64,000 nt of DNA from Pedobacter nototheniae (lineage in GTDB: Bacteria > Bacteroidota > Bacteroidia > Sphingobacteriales > Sphingobacteriaceae). The translations under genes and the position numbers were made by a program. The notes under the pieces are model-generated. The model worked only from the letters and a program-made list of their open reading frames with translations, searched no databases and was not told the DNA's origin. Shown in pieces: positions 8,837-17,503 of the stretch (its first letter is position 1; the number at the start of each line of letters is the position of its first letter). The stretch lies in NCBI RefSeq assembly GCF_004335085.1, contig NZ_RQRS01000026.1, forward strand, positions 1 through 64,000, written 5' to 3'.

Positions 8837-9784
8837 TTATATCGTATTGTTGTGCATATTAAAATCTTTCATTTTGGCCAAACTTGTTTGTTTAAACAAA
8901 CTTGGTATTTCATGCTCGAGCACCACCCCTATCTTTTCGGCATTTTCATTAAAACTGAAGGTTATGTGAGATAATGCTAAACCATTAGGATGGTTATTGC
9001 TTAAAAAAGTATCGTGATTAGTGGCGTTTTTAACCACAATAAGTCCTTTTATTTGCCCTGCTTGCTGGCCTCCAATAAACAAATCTACCTGCGCCGATTG
9101 CTCGGTTAAGCTTTTATTATCAAATTCAGAATCGCCATCTACCCCTAAATGGGTTAAACAAATTATGAAATCGCATTGATGCGTTTCCTTTAATAAATTA
9201 CTTACCTTTTTTAAAGCTGTATGTGGGTTAGAAACCGTTAAACCTTCTATTTCAACAGCAGCACCCACACCCGTTACGCCAATTTTAAACTTACCATGCT
9301 TAAACGTAATGAAGGGTGCAACCGCATGATTTAATAATGGTGCATCGAAATGATAGTTGGCGCTTACCAAAGGGAAATTAAGATAAGGTACCAGCTTTAT
9401 TAATTGATTAATGCCACCCGCAAGTTCTGCTTTACTAACGTTTACGGCATGGTAGTTAAGCTTGTTCATTACATCAATCCCCTTAAGCTGTTTCTTAAAG
9501 CTTTGCGATGGATTTATAAACCCTCCGGCATCAAAAAACAAAGCACGTTCTTCCTGATTTTTTAAACTAGCCTCAATGGCATTTAGTCCACCCAAATCTT
9601 TTAAAACAGCTTCCGTTTGTCCGCAAAGATCATTTGTATACCTAATGTTTATGTTTTTAGTGCCCGAAGAAAGGGTATTGATCTTTTGCGTTACGTTTCC
9701 CAGCGTATCTAATGATCCCGCCAAAAGCAGACCACCGCCAAGCACGACATTTCTCTTTAGGAAAGAGCGTCTGTTAGAATTCAT
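8837..9784 (-). CDS. Tat-exported, degenerate 5'-nucleotidase/metallophosphatase-like protein
   Basis: The 315-residue product carries a twin-arginine signal (NRRSFLKRNVVLGGGLLLAG) and then a UshA-type calcineurin-like phosphatase fold without the C-terminal nucleotide-binding domain. The usual metal-binding motifs are mostly altered. The first motif reads TND52LC54G where DxH is expected. The second ends DAGG (85-88) where GD is expected. The NHE motif is replaced by VSKA (116-119), and GHxH by GQQA (239-242). Only the single His in THLG (212) and the first Asp remain. I infer a non-catalytic, exported scaffold or ligand-binding protein. It is the first gene of the collar operon, 4 bases before the first collar gene, and a good promoter lies upstream. 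Confidence 0.75.
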   Translation of the reverse strand: MNSNRRSFLKRNVVLGGGLLLAGSLDTLGNVTQKINTLSSGTKNINIRYTNDLCGQTEAVLKDLGGLNAIEASLKNQEERALFFDAGGFINPSQSFKKQLKGIDVMNKLNYHAVNVSKAELAGGINQLIKLVPYLNFPLVSANYHFDAPLLNHAVAPFITFKHGKFKIGVTGVGAAVEIEGLTVSNPHTALKKVSNLLKETHQCDFIICLTHLGVDGDSEFDNKSLTEQSAQVDLFIGGQQAGQIKGLIVVKNATNHDTFLSNNHPNGLALSHITFSFNENAEKIGVVLEHEIPSLFKQTSLAKMKDFNMHNNTI

Positions 9785-10270
9785 AAAATTAATAATAAGG
9801 ATGAAGAGTATTCAAGTTTTAACCTTTTCGAACATCAAAAAGGCTAAAAATAAATTATCACGCGGAATATAGAATTATATCTGCATGGTAATTTGATAAG
9901 GCTAGTTAGACCTTATATTTTTTAGTTTAATGATATAAGAAACGATTATAGTTTGCTTAAATCAAATGTATGAAAAAAGAAAAATTATAATCAAATACCT
10001 TAAGCTCATAATTTTCAACAAATGTAGCCCAAAAGCGTACTTAACTATATAAATATGCTTATTTGAGTAAGTGAAAGCCGTTTTGAAAAGCAATAAAATT
10101 GTATAAAGAAAAATACAAAGTTTGACAAATGTCATGCTAATTCGTAAATACAATAAACTTAATCGTAAAAAAACTAAGCAAAGTTGGTATAAGCTATATT
10201 AAGTTACTTTAACAAATTGTGGACTATAAATTATTTTAAAACCAAAATACATCTGAAATGTTATGGGATT
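9785..10270. other. 486-base gap holding the collar-operon promoter
   Basis: This is an AT-rich stretch between the divergent collar operon and the small gene starting at 10271. It holds the minus-strand promoter candidate at 9963-9995, which would give a leader of about 170 bases. A short minus-strand frame at 9962-10153 is hydrophobic low-complexity translation and is not credible. I found no exact TAnnTTTG box for the plus-strand gene. Confidence 0.5.
9963..9995 (-). promoter_or_regulatory. Promoter candidate for the collar operon
   Basis: On the minus strand, TTTG (9995-9992) is followed by 21 bases and TACATTTG (9970-9963), matching the Bacteroidota -33 TTTG / -7 TAnnTTTG consensus. The predicted start of transcription is near 9957, about 170 bases before the phosphatase-like gene. 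Confidence 0.5.
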
Positions 10271-10573
10271 ATGAACCCTTTCAACATCCATATTATCCAT
10301 AAACAGCACAATTTAACTTTAACCATATTGCCGGAGGATGATTATTATAAAATCATTTATTTTGGTGGTATTATTGGCGCTATCCGCAACCGTGGTACCG
10401 AATGGGAATTAGTGCCTGAAGATGAAATTGAACCTGGTGATTTACCTCCTTTTGATTATCAGCATAATGAGCAAAACCGACCGGAATTGCATCTAAATAC
10501 TTTGGAAATAAATCAAATTGCAGGAGAGATTGAGAACCACCTTTCGCACCCTGAACATGCTGATAACGCTTAA
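10271..10573 (+). CDS. Small hypothetical acidic protein
   Basis: I start it at the ATG at 10271 (MNPFNIHIIHKQHNLTL), giving 100 residues. A frame from 10217 adds 18 residues that look like translated intergenic DNA. The N-terminal 45 residues alternate like beta strands (LTLTILPEDDYYKIIYFGGIIGAI). An acidic stretch follows (WELVPEDEIEPGDLPPFDY) and then a helical, hydrophilic end. There is no signal peptide or membrane segment. I do not recognise a named family; conservation in Pedobacter-like genomes would be expected. It is followed by a second small gene on the same strand after 75 bases. Confidence 0.6.
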   Translation: MNPFNIHIIHKQHNLTLTILPEDDYYKIIYFGGIIGAIRNRGTEWELVPEDEIEPGDLPPFDYQHNEQNRPELHLNTLEINQIAGEIENHLSHPEHADNA

Positions 10574-10648
10574 TTGCGGCTGTGGTTTTTGCATGCGATT
10601 AATTTAAATTTGTTGAAACCATTATGCCTTTAAAAAGGTTAAATTAAT

Positions 10649-10876
10649 ATGAAAAGCATGATTAGCATATTAAAAGAAACCGCATTGGCAGATGACATCA
10701 AGGATGTTGAGCAAACCGGAGAGAACAGCCTTAAAATTATATTAAATGATGATGCAGACGTTGCCCGTATTGTAAAAAAAGTAAATAGTATCGATTCGGA
10801 ATTTTGGTCGACCAGGGAGCCAATTAACATGGATTATGTTTATGCTGACGGAAAACCTGCGTTGTTAAACTCTTAA
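10649..10876 (+). CDS. Small hypothetical protein
   Basis: The 75-residue product (MKSMISILKETALADDIKDV...) is soluble and acidic with a mixed helix/strand pattern (NSLKIILNDDADVARIVKKVN). A start at the second Met (10658) is equally possible. An opposite-strand frame covers the same DNA, but this strand gives the more protein-like sequence and lies in line with the gene before it. A strong hairpin terminator follows 18 bases after the stop. The function is unknown. Confidence 0.5.
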   Translation: MKSMISILKETALADDIKDVEQTGENSLKIILNDDADVARIVKKVNSIDSEFWSTREPINMDYVYADGKPALLNS

Positions 10877-10894
10877 TTTAAAATGAAATTTAAT

Positions 10895-10939
10895 CTACAA
10901 GCTCAGGATAACAAATTAAAGATTGTACTGAGCTTGTAG
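10895..10939. terminator. Bidirectional terminator between convergent genes
   Basis: A perfect 12-base inverted repeat (CTACAAGCTCAG at 10895-10906 and its complement at 10928-10939) encloses a 21-base loop. On the plus strand it is followed by CATTTTT. It separates the small plus-strand gene from the 3' end of the LytTR regulator. Confidence 0.7.
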
Positions 10940-10944
10940 CATTT

Positions 10945-11640
10945 TTAAACTATTTTTTGCCTCAGTTCCTTGTATTTTGATCTTCCGATTGGAAGCAATT
11001 CTTCATTCTTTAATTCCAAAGAATATTTACCTCCAGTTTGTACAATAATTTTTTCAACCTGATCTATTGGAACGATATAGGATTTATGAATCCTTTCAAA
11101 AGATGATGGAAGTAATTGCTCAAGCCGCTCAAGAGATTTATCGTGCAATTCCTTTTTTCCATTAAGCAAATGTAGTTCTGTATAAATGCCTGCACCTTTA
11201 ATATATCTTATCTCTTTAATATTGATTAGGGCAATAGAGCCTGATTTTCGAACGGCTAAATATTCCAAATTCCCTTCTCTTTTTACGCCTGGCTGAAGCC
11301 GTTTAAAAGCTATTTCAAGGCGTTCCTGATCGAATGGCTTTGGCACAAAATCCAGCACACCGTAAGCAAATGCAGTAATTGCTCTATCTGTATAAGCAGA
11401 AATTATTATGCAATGAAAAGCACCAGCAACCATACTTTTCACCAAATCGAAGCCATCTTCACCGTTTAAATTTAAATCCAACAATAAAAGATCAGGTGTT
11501 TCATCATTTAAATGACGCAAGCCACTGCTTACAGATTCGCAAACGACAAGACTTTCAATCGTCGATCCGAAAAAATCACGGGTCATACGCTCTACCCTCT
11601 TGGCAATTCGGGCTTCATCTTCAACAATCAGTATCTTCAT
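10945..11640 (-). CDS. LytTR-family response regulator
   Basis: I start it at the ATG at 11640 (MKILIVEDEARIAKRV), which places the acidic pocket (E8, D9) correctly; a frame from 11673 would overlap the upstream gene. The 231-residue product has a receiver domain (1-120) with phospho-acceptor D55 in LLLLDLNLNGEDGF and the conserved Lys in FVPKPFD. A LytTR DNA-binding domain follows (about 130-231; IRYIKGAGIYTELHLLNG, FERIHKSYIVPI). The start lies 2 bases after the stop of the cognate kinase, so the two are co-translated partners. A likely target is the outer-membrane barrel gene divergent from the kinase; this is inference from position. Confidence 0.92.
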   Translation of the reverse strand: MKILIVEDEARIAKRVERMTRDFFGSTIESLVVCESVSSGLRHLNDETPDLLLLDLNLNGEDGFDLVKSMVAGAFHCIIISAYTDRAITAFAYGVLDFVPKPFDQERLEIAFKRLQPGVKREGNLEYLAVRKSGSIALINIKEIRYIKGAGIYTELHLLNGKKELHDKSLERLEQLLPSSFERIHKSYIVPIDQVEKIIVQTGGKYSLELKNEELLPIGRSKYKELRQKIV

Positions 11641-11642
11641 AA

Positions 11643-13313
11643 TTAAGCGTCTATTTTTATTGAAGTTAACCAACCCTGTGGTACCGCAGTAGATTCAAAA
11701 GTCCATTTATCATCATAGCTCTCCGTTAATCTGGCCGCAATATATTGGAAACCTGTGCCAGTATTCTTTTCCTTAAGTTTTTTCCTGTTCCTGGCTATGG
11801 TAAGGAGTTTATATTCTTTGCTTTTGTCTGTTTTTTCAAAGCTTAATTTAAAAATTATTTCCCCGTTTTGGGTAGGCATACTATGTGTAATTCCGTTTTC
11901 TAAAACGGTATGAATAATGGCTGGTGGAATTAAATCATTATCATCTATGCCTGCTTGCTCCCATTGGTAATTAATTTCTTTGCGGAATTGCATTACTTGT
12001 AAATGTGTTTTACAAAGCTCAATCTCTTTAGAAACTGGAATTAGTGTTTGATCGGCAATCTCATTTAAAATATCAAACTCCTTTGCCAATGCCTGAATAA
12101 AAATAACACCATCCTTTGGCGATTCTTCAATCCAGTCGATCATGGAGGTTAAAGTATTTTTTATAAAATGGGGCTGAATATTCTTTTTCAAAAGTTCAAG
12201 CTTTAATCTAGATGACAATAAGATAGAAGATTGATGTTCTTTTTCGAGCAGCTTGGTTCTAATGGTGTGCAAATAAAGCATTGATAAAACAATCAGCGTA
12301 AAGCAAATAAAAAGAACAAAATCATAAACAATAAAATAGCTAACTACCGCACTGGTTATTAAGCAAATAAGCACAACGCCCGCTCCTTTAATTTTATTAA
12401 ATAATGCGGTTAAAACTATAATTAAGGAAGTAAACCACATGGTATAGCTAAACAGCCTGGCTGTCATATCGTAGTGTTTATAGTGGTATACATACATCCC
12501 AATCAGTACAATTAATTGCACACCAAGCAGCAAAAACTTTCGCTTAAAGTAAAACTGAATGGTAAAATAAAATGGAACCAGCAAAGAAATGGAAAAGGTA
12601 AGCCAGCCAATAATTTCCAGCCGGGTATAAAAATGATTATAAGGAATAGTGATGTAAAACTTAATATATTCTGCAATTAATAAGGCAAAAAACAACAAAC
12701 AGATAACACCGAATATTAAAATATCCAATTCCTTTTTGCTGCTATTGATGTATAAAAAAAAGTAATAAAAAGCTGCAACAAAAAAAGCACCTGCCATTAA
12801 ATTCATAAAAGACATAATAACGAGCGGACGCTCAATCATGGCTTTATAATATTGCAACTTCACATCAATACTTCTTAATTCGTTAGGGTTATAATGTTGC
12901 GAACCGCGAAGTGACAGCGTATGTGAACCTGTTTTTGCGAGGGAATCTGGCACCATAAAATCACTCATTTCGGTACCAGGAATTTCATGGAGCTTATCTC
13001 TTGCAAACTGTCCGTTTTTACCAATTAAAACGCCATCCCAATACACATCAAAAGATCCAAAACCATGTATTTGTAAACCAAGTGGAATGCTATCTCCAGA
13101 TGCTCTGTTTAGTATTTCTACATTAACTCTTGCCCAAAAAACTTCACTTTCATTTGTAGGTTCTTTTCCCCAATCTTTTGCGTTAAAGCTTTTTTTTGCC
13201 CATTGCAAATCATCGCCACTTTTATAAAAAGTATCTCCATACTCGTAATTTACATCCTGTTTGCACGATGGTAAAAAGAATATCAAAAGCAGTAAGAAGC
13301 GAAATTTAAACAT
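11643..13313 (-). CDS. LytS-type membrane sensor histidine kinase (lipoprotein-like N-terminus)
   Basis: The 556-residue product begins with a lipoprotein-type signal (LLLLIFFLPSCKQ). An extracytoplasmic jelly-roll-like sensor region (about 20-160; GLQIHGFGSFDVYWDGVLIG) comes next, followed by about seven membrane segments (165-350), the 7TM-DISM layout. The kinase core of the His_kinase family (PF06580) contains NIQPHFIKNTLTSM with the phospho-accepting His; family members usually read QPHFLFN, so IK here is unusual. ATP-binding motifs are ENGITHS (N box) and GTGFQYIAARL (G box). It forms a pair with the LytTR regulator immediately downstream. The signal is unknown. Confidence 0.9.
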   Translation of the reverse strand: MFKFRFLLLLIFFLPSCKQDVNYEYGDTFYKSGDDLQWAKKSFNAKDWGKEPTNESEVFWARVNVEILNRASGDSIPLGLQIHGFGSFDVYWDGVLIGKNGQFARDKLHEIPGTEMSDFMVPDSLAKTGSHTLSLRGSQHYNPNELRSIDVKLQYYKAMIERPLVIMSFMNLMAGAFFVAAFYYFFLYINSSKKELDILIFGVICLLFFALLIAEYIKFYITIPYNHFYTRLEIIGWLTFSISLLVPFYFTIQFYFKRKFLLLGVQLIVLIGMYVYHYKHYDMTARLFSYTMWFTSLIIVLTALFNKIKGAGVVLICLITSAVVSYFIVYDFVLFICFTLIVLSMLYLHTIRTKLLEKEHQSSILLSSRLKLELLKKNIQPHFIKNTLTSMIDWIEESPKDGVIFIQALAKEFDILNEIADQTLIPVSKEIELCKTHLQVMQFRKEINYQWEQAGIDDNDLIPPAIIHTVLENGITHSMPTQNGEIIFKLSFEKTDKSKEYKLLTIARNRKKLKEKNTGTGFQYIAARLTESYDDKWTFESTAVPQGWLTSIKIDA

Positions 13314-13422
13314 ACTGTAAAGTTAAGTCGAATTTAACACACAATAATGCATTTTGAAAGGATATAGAGCCGTTCGCATGTTTTATTCTTTATAAAAACA
13401 TTTGCCAGCTTAATCTTGCGGC

Positions 13423-15819
13423 ATGAAAAAACTGCTCATTCTATTTTTAGCCTTCACTATTGGCAATAAAGTTTACGCTCAAATAGTAAATACCCAAACA
13501 ATTTCTAATGGAATTATCAGCGGAAAACTAGCCGATAAAAAGGATGTATTTCCATTACCCTATGTAACCGTAAGCGTGAAAGATATAAATGCTAAAAACA
13601 TTTTAACCGTAATTAGTGATGACAAAGGCATTTTCCGGTTGGAAGGTTTGCCGTTAGGAAATCTTAACCTTCAATTTAGCTTGATGGGCTATCAAACCTT
13701 AAATAGAACAATTACTTTAAGTACAACTTCGCATAAAGCGGATTTAGGCACCGTAACTTTAGTACAAGATGCGAGGGTATTAAGTGAGGTTTCCGTTACG
13801 GCAGAAAAACCTGGAATCAGCTTAAAACTTGGTAAAAAAGTATTCGAAGTTGGTAAGGATATTCTTGCGCAAAGCGGTTCTGTTAATGATATTTTAAATA
13901 GTGTACCTTCTGTTGCCGTTAGCCCCGAAGGTGCAGTAAGTTTGCGTGGCAACAGTAACGTTACAGTGTTAATTAACGGGCGTCAATCTGGGCTTACTCA
14001 AAGTAATTCTTTGGATCAGATTCCTGCTGGTTTAATTGAAAAGATTGAAGTAATTACCAATCCTTCTTCCAGATATGATGTTGCTGGATCTGCCGGAATC
14101 CTCAATATTATACTTAAAAAGAATAAAGCTGGTGGCTTTAACGGGCAGCTTAAAGTAGTTGGTGGCATTCCTAATGAAACCCGTGTTAACCCAAGTTTAA
14201 ATTATAAATCTGATAAAATAAACTTTTTCTCAACCCTTGGCATTCGACTATCTGATTATAAAGGATTTTATAGCAGCAACCAAACTTCTATTAGCAACGG
14301 ACAAACCAATTCCCTCAATCAAACACAAGATGAAAAGCGCCATGATGATGCCAAATTAATTTATTTGGGCATTGATTATTTAATTAATAACCACAATGTT
14401 ATAACAGCTGCTTATCTAAAAAATGCTACTCACGATCATGATAAAAGTATTTTAAATTATCAGTACAGCGGTAACGATGGTGATAATACATTGGTTAGGA
14501 ATGGTGAATCGTGGGAGAAACGCGATTACAATCAGATCGAATTTAACTATACCCGAACTTTTGAAGATACCAGAAAGAAATTTACTGTAGATATGCAATA
14601 TGATTTTTGGAATAGTGACAAGAATTGGATTTTAAACACACAGAAAATATTTCCAACTACTGAAAACTTACCAGGAATACGTACCAGTTCAATCGGATCA
14701 AGCAAGGATTTTTTACTAAAAACAGATTTAGAACAACCTCTAAATGAAAAAACAATGCTGGAAGTTGGTTTAAAAGCCGAACAAAGAAGTGTAATAACTG
14801 ATTTTAATGCTGAACAGCAACAAGGTGATGAATGGTTTATTTACAACAATATTGATAACAAACTAGAATATGATGAACTTATTGGTAGCGCCTATGCACA
14901 GGTAAGTAACAAGGGAAAAAAGTTTTCGTACATGCTTGGTTTACGTAGTGAGCTTACTAAAATAAGTATCAAAGATCGTGTAGGCACTTATAGAAATGAT
15001 AAAAATTATACCCGAGTTTTCCCTGCACTAAATTTAGGCTATCAAATTACCGAAACTTCTTCGGCACAGTTTAGTTACAGCAAGCGCATCAATCGTCCGT
15101 CACTTTGGATGATTTACCCGTTTAATGAACTCACAGATTTAAACTCACAATACATTGGTAACCCCAATCTTAACCCATCATATGCAGATGTTTTCGAAAT
15201 CGGATTCTTAAAAAACTGGGGTACTTTAACTTTTAATCCATCTATATATTACCAAAATAACAGTGGTTTTATTCAGGATTACACGTATAGAAACGATGGT
15301 ATTTTTTATACAACACCAGTAAATATCGAACGTGAAATTAGAAATGGAATAGAACTTTCTTTACTTTATAATCCATTAAAATGGTTGCAAATTAATGCAG
15401 AGATTAATGCTTATAATTTTAAACAGAAAGGGCTTTATTTAAATCAGGATTTTAACTTTAATGGGCAAATTTTAACAGGAAGATTAAGTTCGCAAATTAA
15501 GTATCCGAAAATTTTAAATGTACAAACTAGATATAATTTTACCGGACCAAGAAATAATGCCCAAGCACATATGGCAGCAATACATAATTTTGATATTGGT
15601 TTAAGCAGAAATATTTTTACCGATAAAGCTACCGTAAGTTTTGATGGAACAAATATTTTAAACTCCCGTAAAACGAAAACAACCACCACTGGCGAAAACT
15701 ATGTTTTTAACCAACTGAGTAATTCTAATGCAGCTCGCTATCGTTTAACTTTTGTTTATCGCTTTAACCTGAAGGATAATAATACCATCAGACAAGCGAA
15801 AAGTGGAAATAGAGATTAG
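13423..15819 (+). CDS. Outer-membrane beta-barrel protein, TonB-receptor-like (OMP_b-brl_3 type)
   Basis: The 798-residue product has a signal peptide (MKKLLILFLAFTIGNKVYAQ) and a carboxypeptidase-regulatory-like beta sandwich (about 30-115; GKLADKKDVFPLPYVTVSV). A plug follows (about 125-235; ILNSVPSVAVSPEGAVSLRGNSNVTVLINGR and IEVITNPSSRYDVAGSAGILNIILKK). The rest is a C-terminal barrel of the OMP_b-brl_3 family ending in YRLTFVYRFNL. It is divergent from the LytS/LytTR pair, which may control it. The substrate is unknown; family members are often peptide- or metal-related. Its stop overlaps the convergent ychJ gene by 4 bases. Confidence 0.9.
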   Translation: MKKLLILFLAFTIGNKVYAQIVNTQTISNGIISGKLADKKDVFPLPYVTVSVKDINAKNILTVISDDKGIFRLEGLPLGNLNLQFSLMGYQTLNRTITLSTTSHKADLGTVTLVQDARVLSEVSVTAEKPGISLKLGKKVFEVGKDILAQSGSVNDILNSVPSVAVSPEGAVSLRGNSNVTVLINGRQSGLTQSNSLDQIPAGLIEKIEVITNPSSRYDVAGSAGILNIILKKNKAGGFNGQLKVVGGIPNETRVNPSLNYKSDKINFFSTLGIRLSDYKGFYSSNQTSISNGQTNSLNQTQDEKRHDDAKLIYLGIDYLINNHNVITAAYLKNATHDHDKSILNYQYSGNDGDNTLVRNGESWEKRDYNQIEFNYTRTFEDTRKKFTVDMQYDFWNSDKNWILNTQKIFPTTENLPGIRTSSIGSSKDFLLKTDLEQPLNEKTMLEVGLKAEQRSVITDFNAEQQQGDEWFIYNNIDNKLEYDELIGSAYAQVSNKGKKFSYMLGLRSELTKISIKDRVGTYRNDKNYTRVFPALNLGYQITETSSAQFSYSKRINRPSLWMIYPFNELTDLNSQYIGNPNLNPSYADVFEIGFLKNWGTLTFNPSIYYQNNSGFIQDYTYRNDGIFYTTPVNIEREIRNGIELSLLYNPLKWLQINAEINAYNFKQKGLYLNQDFNFNGQILTGRLSSQIKYPKILNVQTRYNFTGPRNNAQAHMAAIHNFDIGLSRNIFTDKATVSFDGTNILNSRKTKTTTTGENYVFNQLSNSNAARYRLTFVYRFNLKDNNTIRQAKSGNRD

Positions 15820-16196
15820 CCAAAAAATTGCCCGCTAACGTAATACCATTTTCCTTGATCGAGCTTAAAAGTAGAACGCTCATGATGGATGTGCAATTGA
15901 AAATTATTTTGATAAAAAGCTTTAAACTCTACAATGTTTGGTGCAGTATCACAAATTTCTAGCTTTAGCCAAGTATTTGAAACTGCCCAAGCTTTTATCT
16001 CTTTTTTGGAATGTAGATGACGCTGGCTTTTGTGAGTAGTTTCTACCAGATAATCTATTAAATGAAGCGCATATGCACAATAACGCGATCGCATTAATGC
16101 TTCTGCACTTGCCGGAAGGGTTTTATTTTGATGAAAAGGCATGCAACAATTCTCATAACTTAAGCCAGAGCAGCATGCACAATTGGTTGTAATCAT
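15816..16196 (-). CDS. ychJ: YchJ family protein (SEC-C-type zinc motif)
   Basis: The 126-residue product starts with a SEC-C-like zinc cluster (NCACCSGLSYENCC) and continues with the YchJ hallmark ALMRSRYCAYALHLIDYLVETTH. The usual NTF2-like core ends ERSTFKLDQGKWYYVSGQ. The first cluster reads C-A-C-C rather than the common C-P-C-G-S, but all metal-binding cysteines are present. The length is slightly shorter than the E. coli protein (about 150). The biochemical role of the family is not established. Confidence 0.88.
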   Translation of the reverse strand: MITTNCACCSGLSYENCCMPFHQNKTLPASAEALMRSRYCAYALHLIDYLVETTHKSQRHLHSKKEIKAWAVSNTWLKLEICDTAPNIVEFKAFYQNNFQLHIHHERSTFKLDQGKWYYVSGQFFG

Positions 16197-16351
16197 ATCA
16201 ATTACAAAGGTAGGAATTTCTACTTTAACGCTTTTAATCTTAAACCACCCATTAAGTTTTTATCCGTGTATATTCATTATTTGTGGTTAAAATAAATTGT
16301 TTTAAATGTAGCGATTACGATTTCATGCTCGTTTTATAAAAAACGCTAATC

Positions 16352-16558
16352 ATGAATTTTAAATCAATCCTACTCTATCTAATCAGCGCCCTTGCATTTT
16401 GCCTTGCAGTAATATTATTTTACTTCTTTTTTGCACATGCAGAAATTGAAGTTTTATCTTATTTGGCATCCGGAATTGGGCTTATTGTGTTCTCAATCTA
16501 CTTGTTTTACAAAGGTAGATTCCCACAGAAAAAGGGCAAGCATATCCGATATTTTTGA
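16352..16558 (+). CDS. Small two-segment membrane protein
   Basis: The 68-residue product has two hydrophobic segments (about 5-27 and 34-53) and a strongly basic tail (YKGRFPQKKGKHIRYF), as in small inner-membrane proteins with the tail in the cytoplasm. It has its own ATG and abuts the convergent gene at 16559 without overlap. I recognise no family. Confidence 0.55.
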   Translation: MNFKSILLYLISALAFCLAVILFYFFFAHAEIEVLSYLASGIGLIVFSIYLFYKGRFPQKKGKHIRYF

Positions 16559-17245
16559 TTACAAATACTGATCGATAAAAGATTTTCTGGTTATTAGTTT
16601 TAAATAAGCATAATCTCCAGAAACCTGCTTTCTCTTTCTAAGTTCATATAAAAAGTGACCGCCCAAATCTACAATAATTGGTGCTTTAGCCATAAACCAT
16701 ACCGCATGCGGTTGTTTCCAGCAATACGAATAATAATGTGTTGTTATGGCTACTTTTTTAATTTCGGGGTGATAAAAGTTAAGGACTTTAGGCTTTTCTA
16801 ATCCCATTAAAACTTCCGATTTTCGAACCATTGAAAGATGATCGCTATGGCAAAATTCATAATTATCCAAAGCAGGATCGTCTACATCTGGCAAGTTCTT
16901 TAATATCCTGAAACCTTTAAATTTTTTGCCATTTAATACCCATACCAGTTTGGGATAAAACGCCTCTCTACTGGTAAGTTCCGTTATTGTTATTGGAGAA
17001 TTTTGAAACTCAAGTGTAAACCCTGAAGGTGTATGCACATCTGCACGATGGGTTTCTCCGATTTTATCATCGTAAAAACTAATTTCTCGATAATCATCCG
17101 GGAAAGCCAGTTTCCAATTTCTGTGCCAGGCGGTTTCCCGTACGTAATATCCCTTAGTTTTTATAGTTTTAACAACATTTTGATCTGTTTTTTCTATAAA
17201 ATCTAGTGATTGAGCTAATAAATTTTCGGGATTTTCAATTCTCAT
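16559..17245 (-). CDS. CoiA-like putative nuclease
   Basis: The 228-residue product has the core of competence protein CoiA-like nucleases (PF06054): RETAWHRNWKLAFPDDYREI, then HRADVHTPSGFTLEFQNSPI with the conserved His-Asp and Glu-x-Gln, then the Arg-rich SREAFYPKLVWVLNG. These match the PD-(D/E)XK-like pattern expected for the active site. Residues 115-228 are less conserved, and the zinc finger present in longer CoiA proteins is missing. The gene is divergent from a PIF1-type helicase, with a palindrome between the two, so a shared DNA-processing or repair role is possible. This is inference. Confidence 0.72.
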   Translation of the reverse strand: MRIENPENLLAQSLDFIEKTDQNVVKTIKTKGYYVRETAWHRNWKLAFPDDYREISFYDDKIGETHRADVHTPSGFTLEFQNSPITITELTSREAFYPKLVWVLNGKKFKGFRILKNLPDVDDPALDNYEFCHSDHLSMVRKSEVLMGLEKPKVLNFYHPEIKKVAITTHYYSYCWKQPHAVWFMAKAPIIVDLGGHFLYELRKRKQVSGDYAYLKLITRKSFIDQYL

Positions 17246-17292
17246 GTGCGGATGAACACATTATTTGTTAACCAATTAATATTATTACCGCA

Positions 17293-17300
17293 CAAATATA
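17293..17300 (-). promoter_or_regulatory. -7 box candidate for the CoiA-like gene
   Basis: TATATTTG on the minus strand matches TAnnTTTG exactly and lies 48 bases before the start codon. No TTTG is found at the right distance for a -33 element. Confidence 0.4.
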
Positions 17301-17332
17301 TACTAATATTTTTAGCGATAAAAATAAAAAAT

Positions 17333-17359
17333 GATTGTATTTTTAGCCAAAATACAATC
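17333..17359. promoter_or_regulatory. Perfect palindrome between divergent nuclease and helicase genes
   Basis: Two perfect 11-base arms (GATTGTATTTT at 17333-17343, complement at 17349-17359) surround a 5-base spacer TAGCC. It lies between two outward-facing -7 boxes (17293-17300 and 17443-17450). It has no terminator T-tract and no converging genes, so an operator is more likely than a terminator. Confidence 0.5.
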
Positions 17360-17442
17360 AACAAAAAAATAAACGTTTAAATGATGTTGATTAAAAATTT
17401 TCGGGGCATCTTTGTAAAAACAGCTAACAATTGCCTTAAACA

Positions 17443-17450
17443 TATATTTG
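17443..17450 (+). promoter_or_regulatory. -7 box candidate for the helicase gene
   Basis: TATATTTG on the plus strand matches TAnnTTTG and lies 53 bases before the TTG start. TTTG at 17411-17414 is 28 bases away, too far for a standard -33 element. Confidence 0.4.
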
Positions 17451-17503
17451 GCTAATCATAAACAGGCAGGGCAATATAAAAACCTTGTAATAATTGCACA
17501 ACA

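Noticed and set aside
9962..10153. A 63-residue minus-strand frame rich in hydrophobic residues
   Set aside because: It is low-complexity translation of AT-rich intergenic DNA and covers the predicted collar-operon promoter.
10639..10830. A 63-residue minus-strand frame
   Set aside because: It is the complement of the more protein-like plus-strand small gene at 10649-10876.
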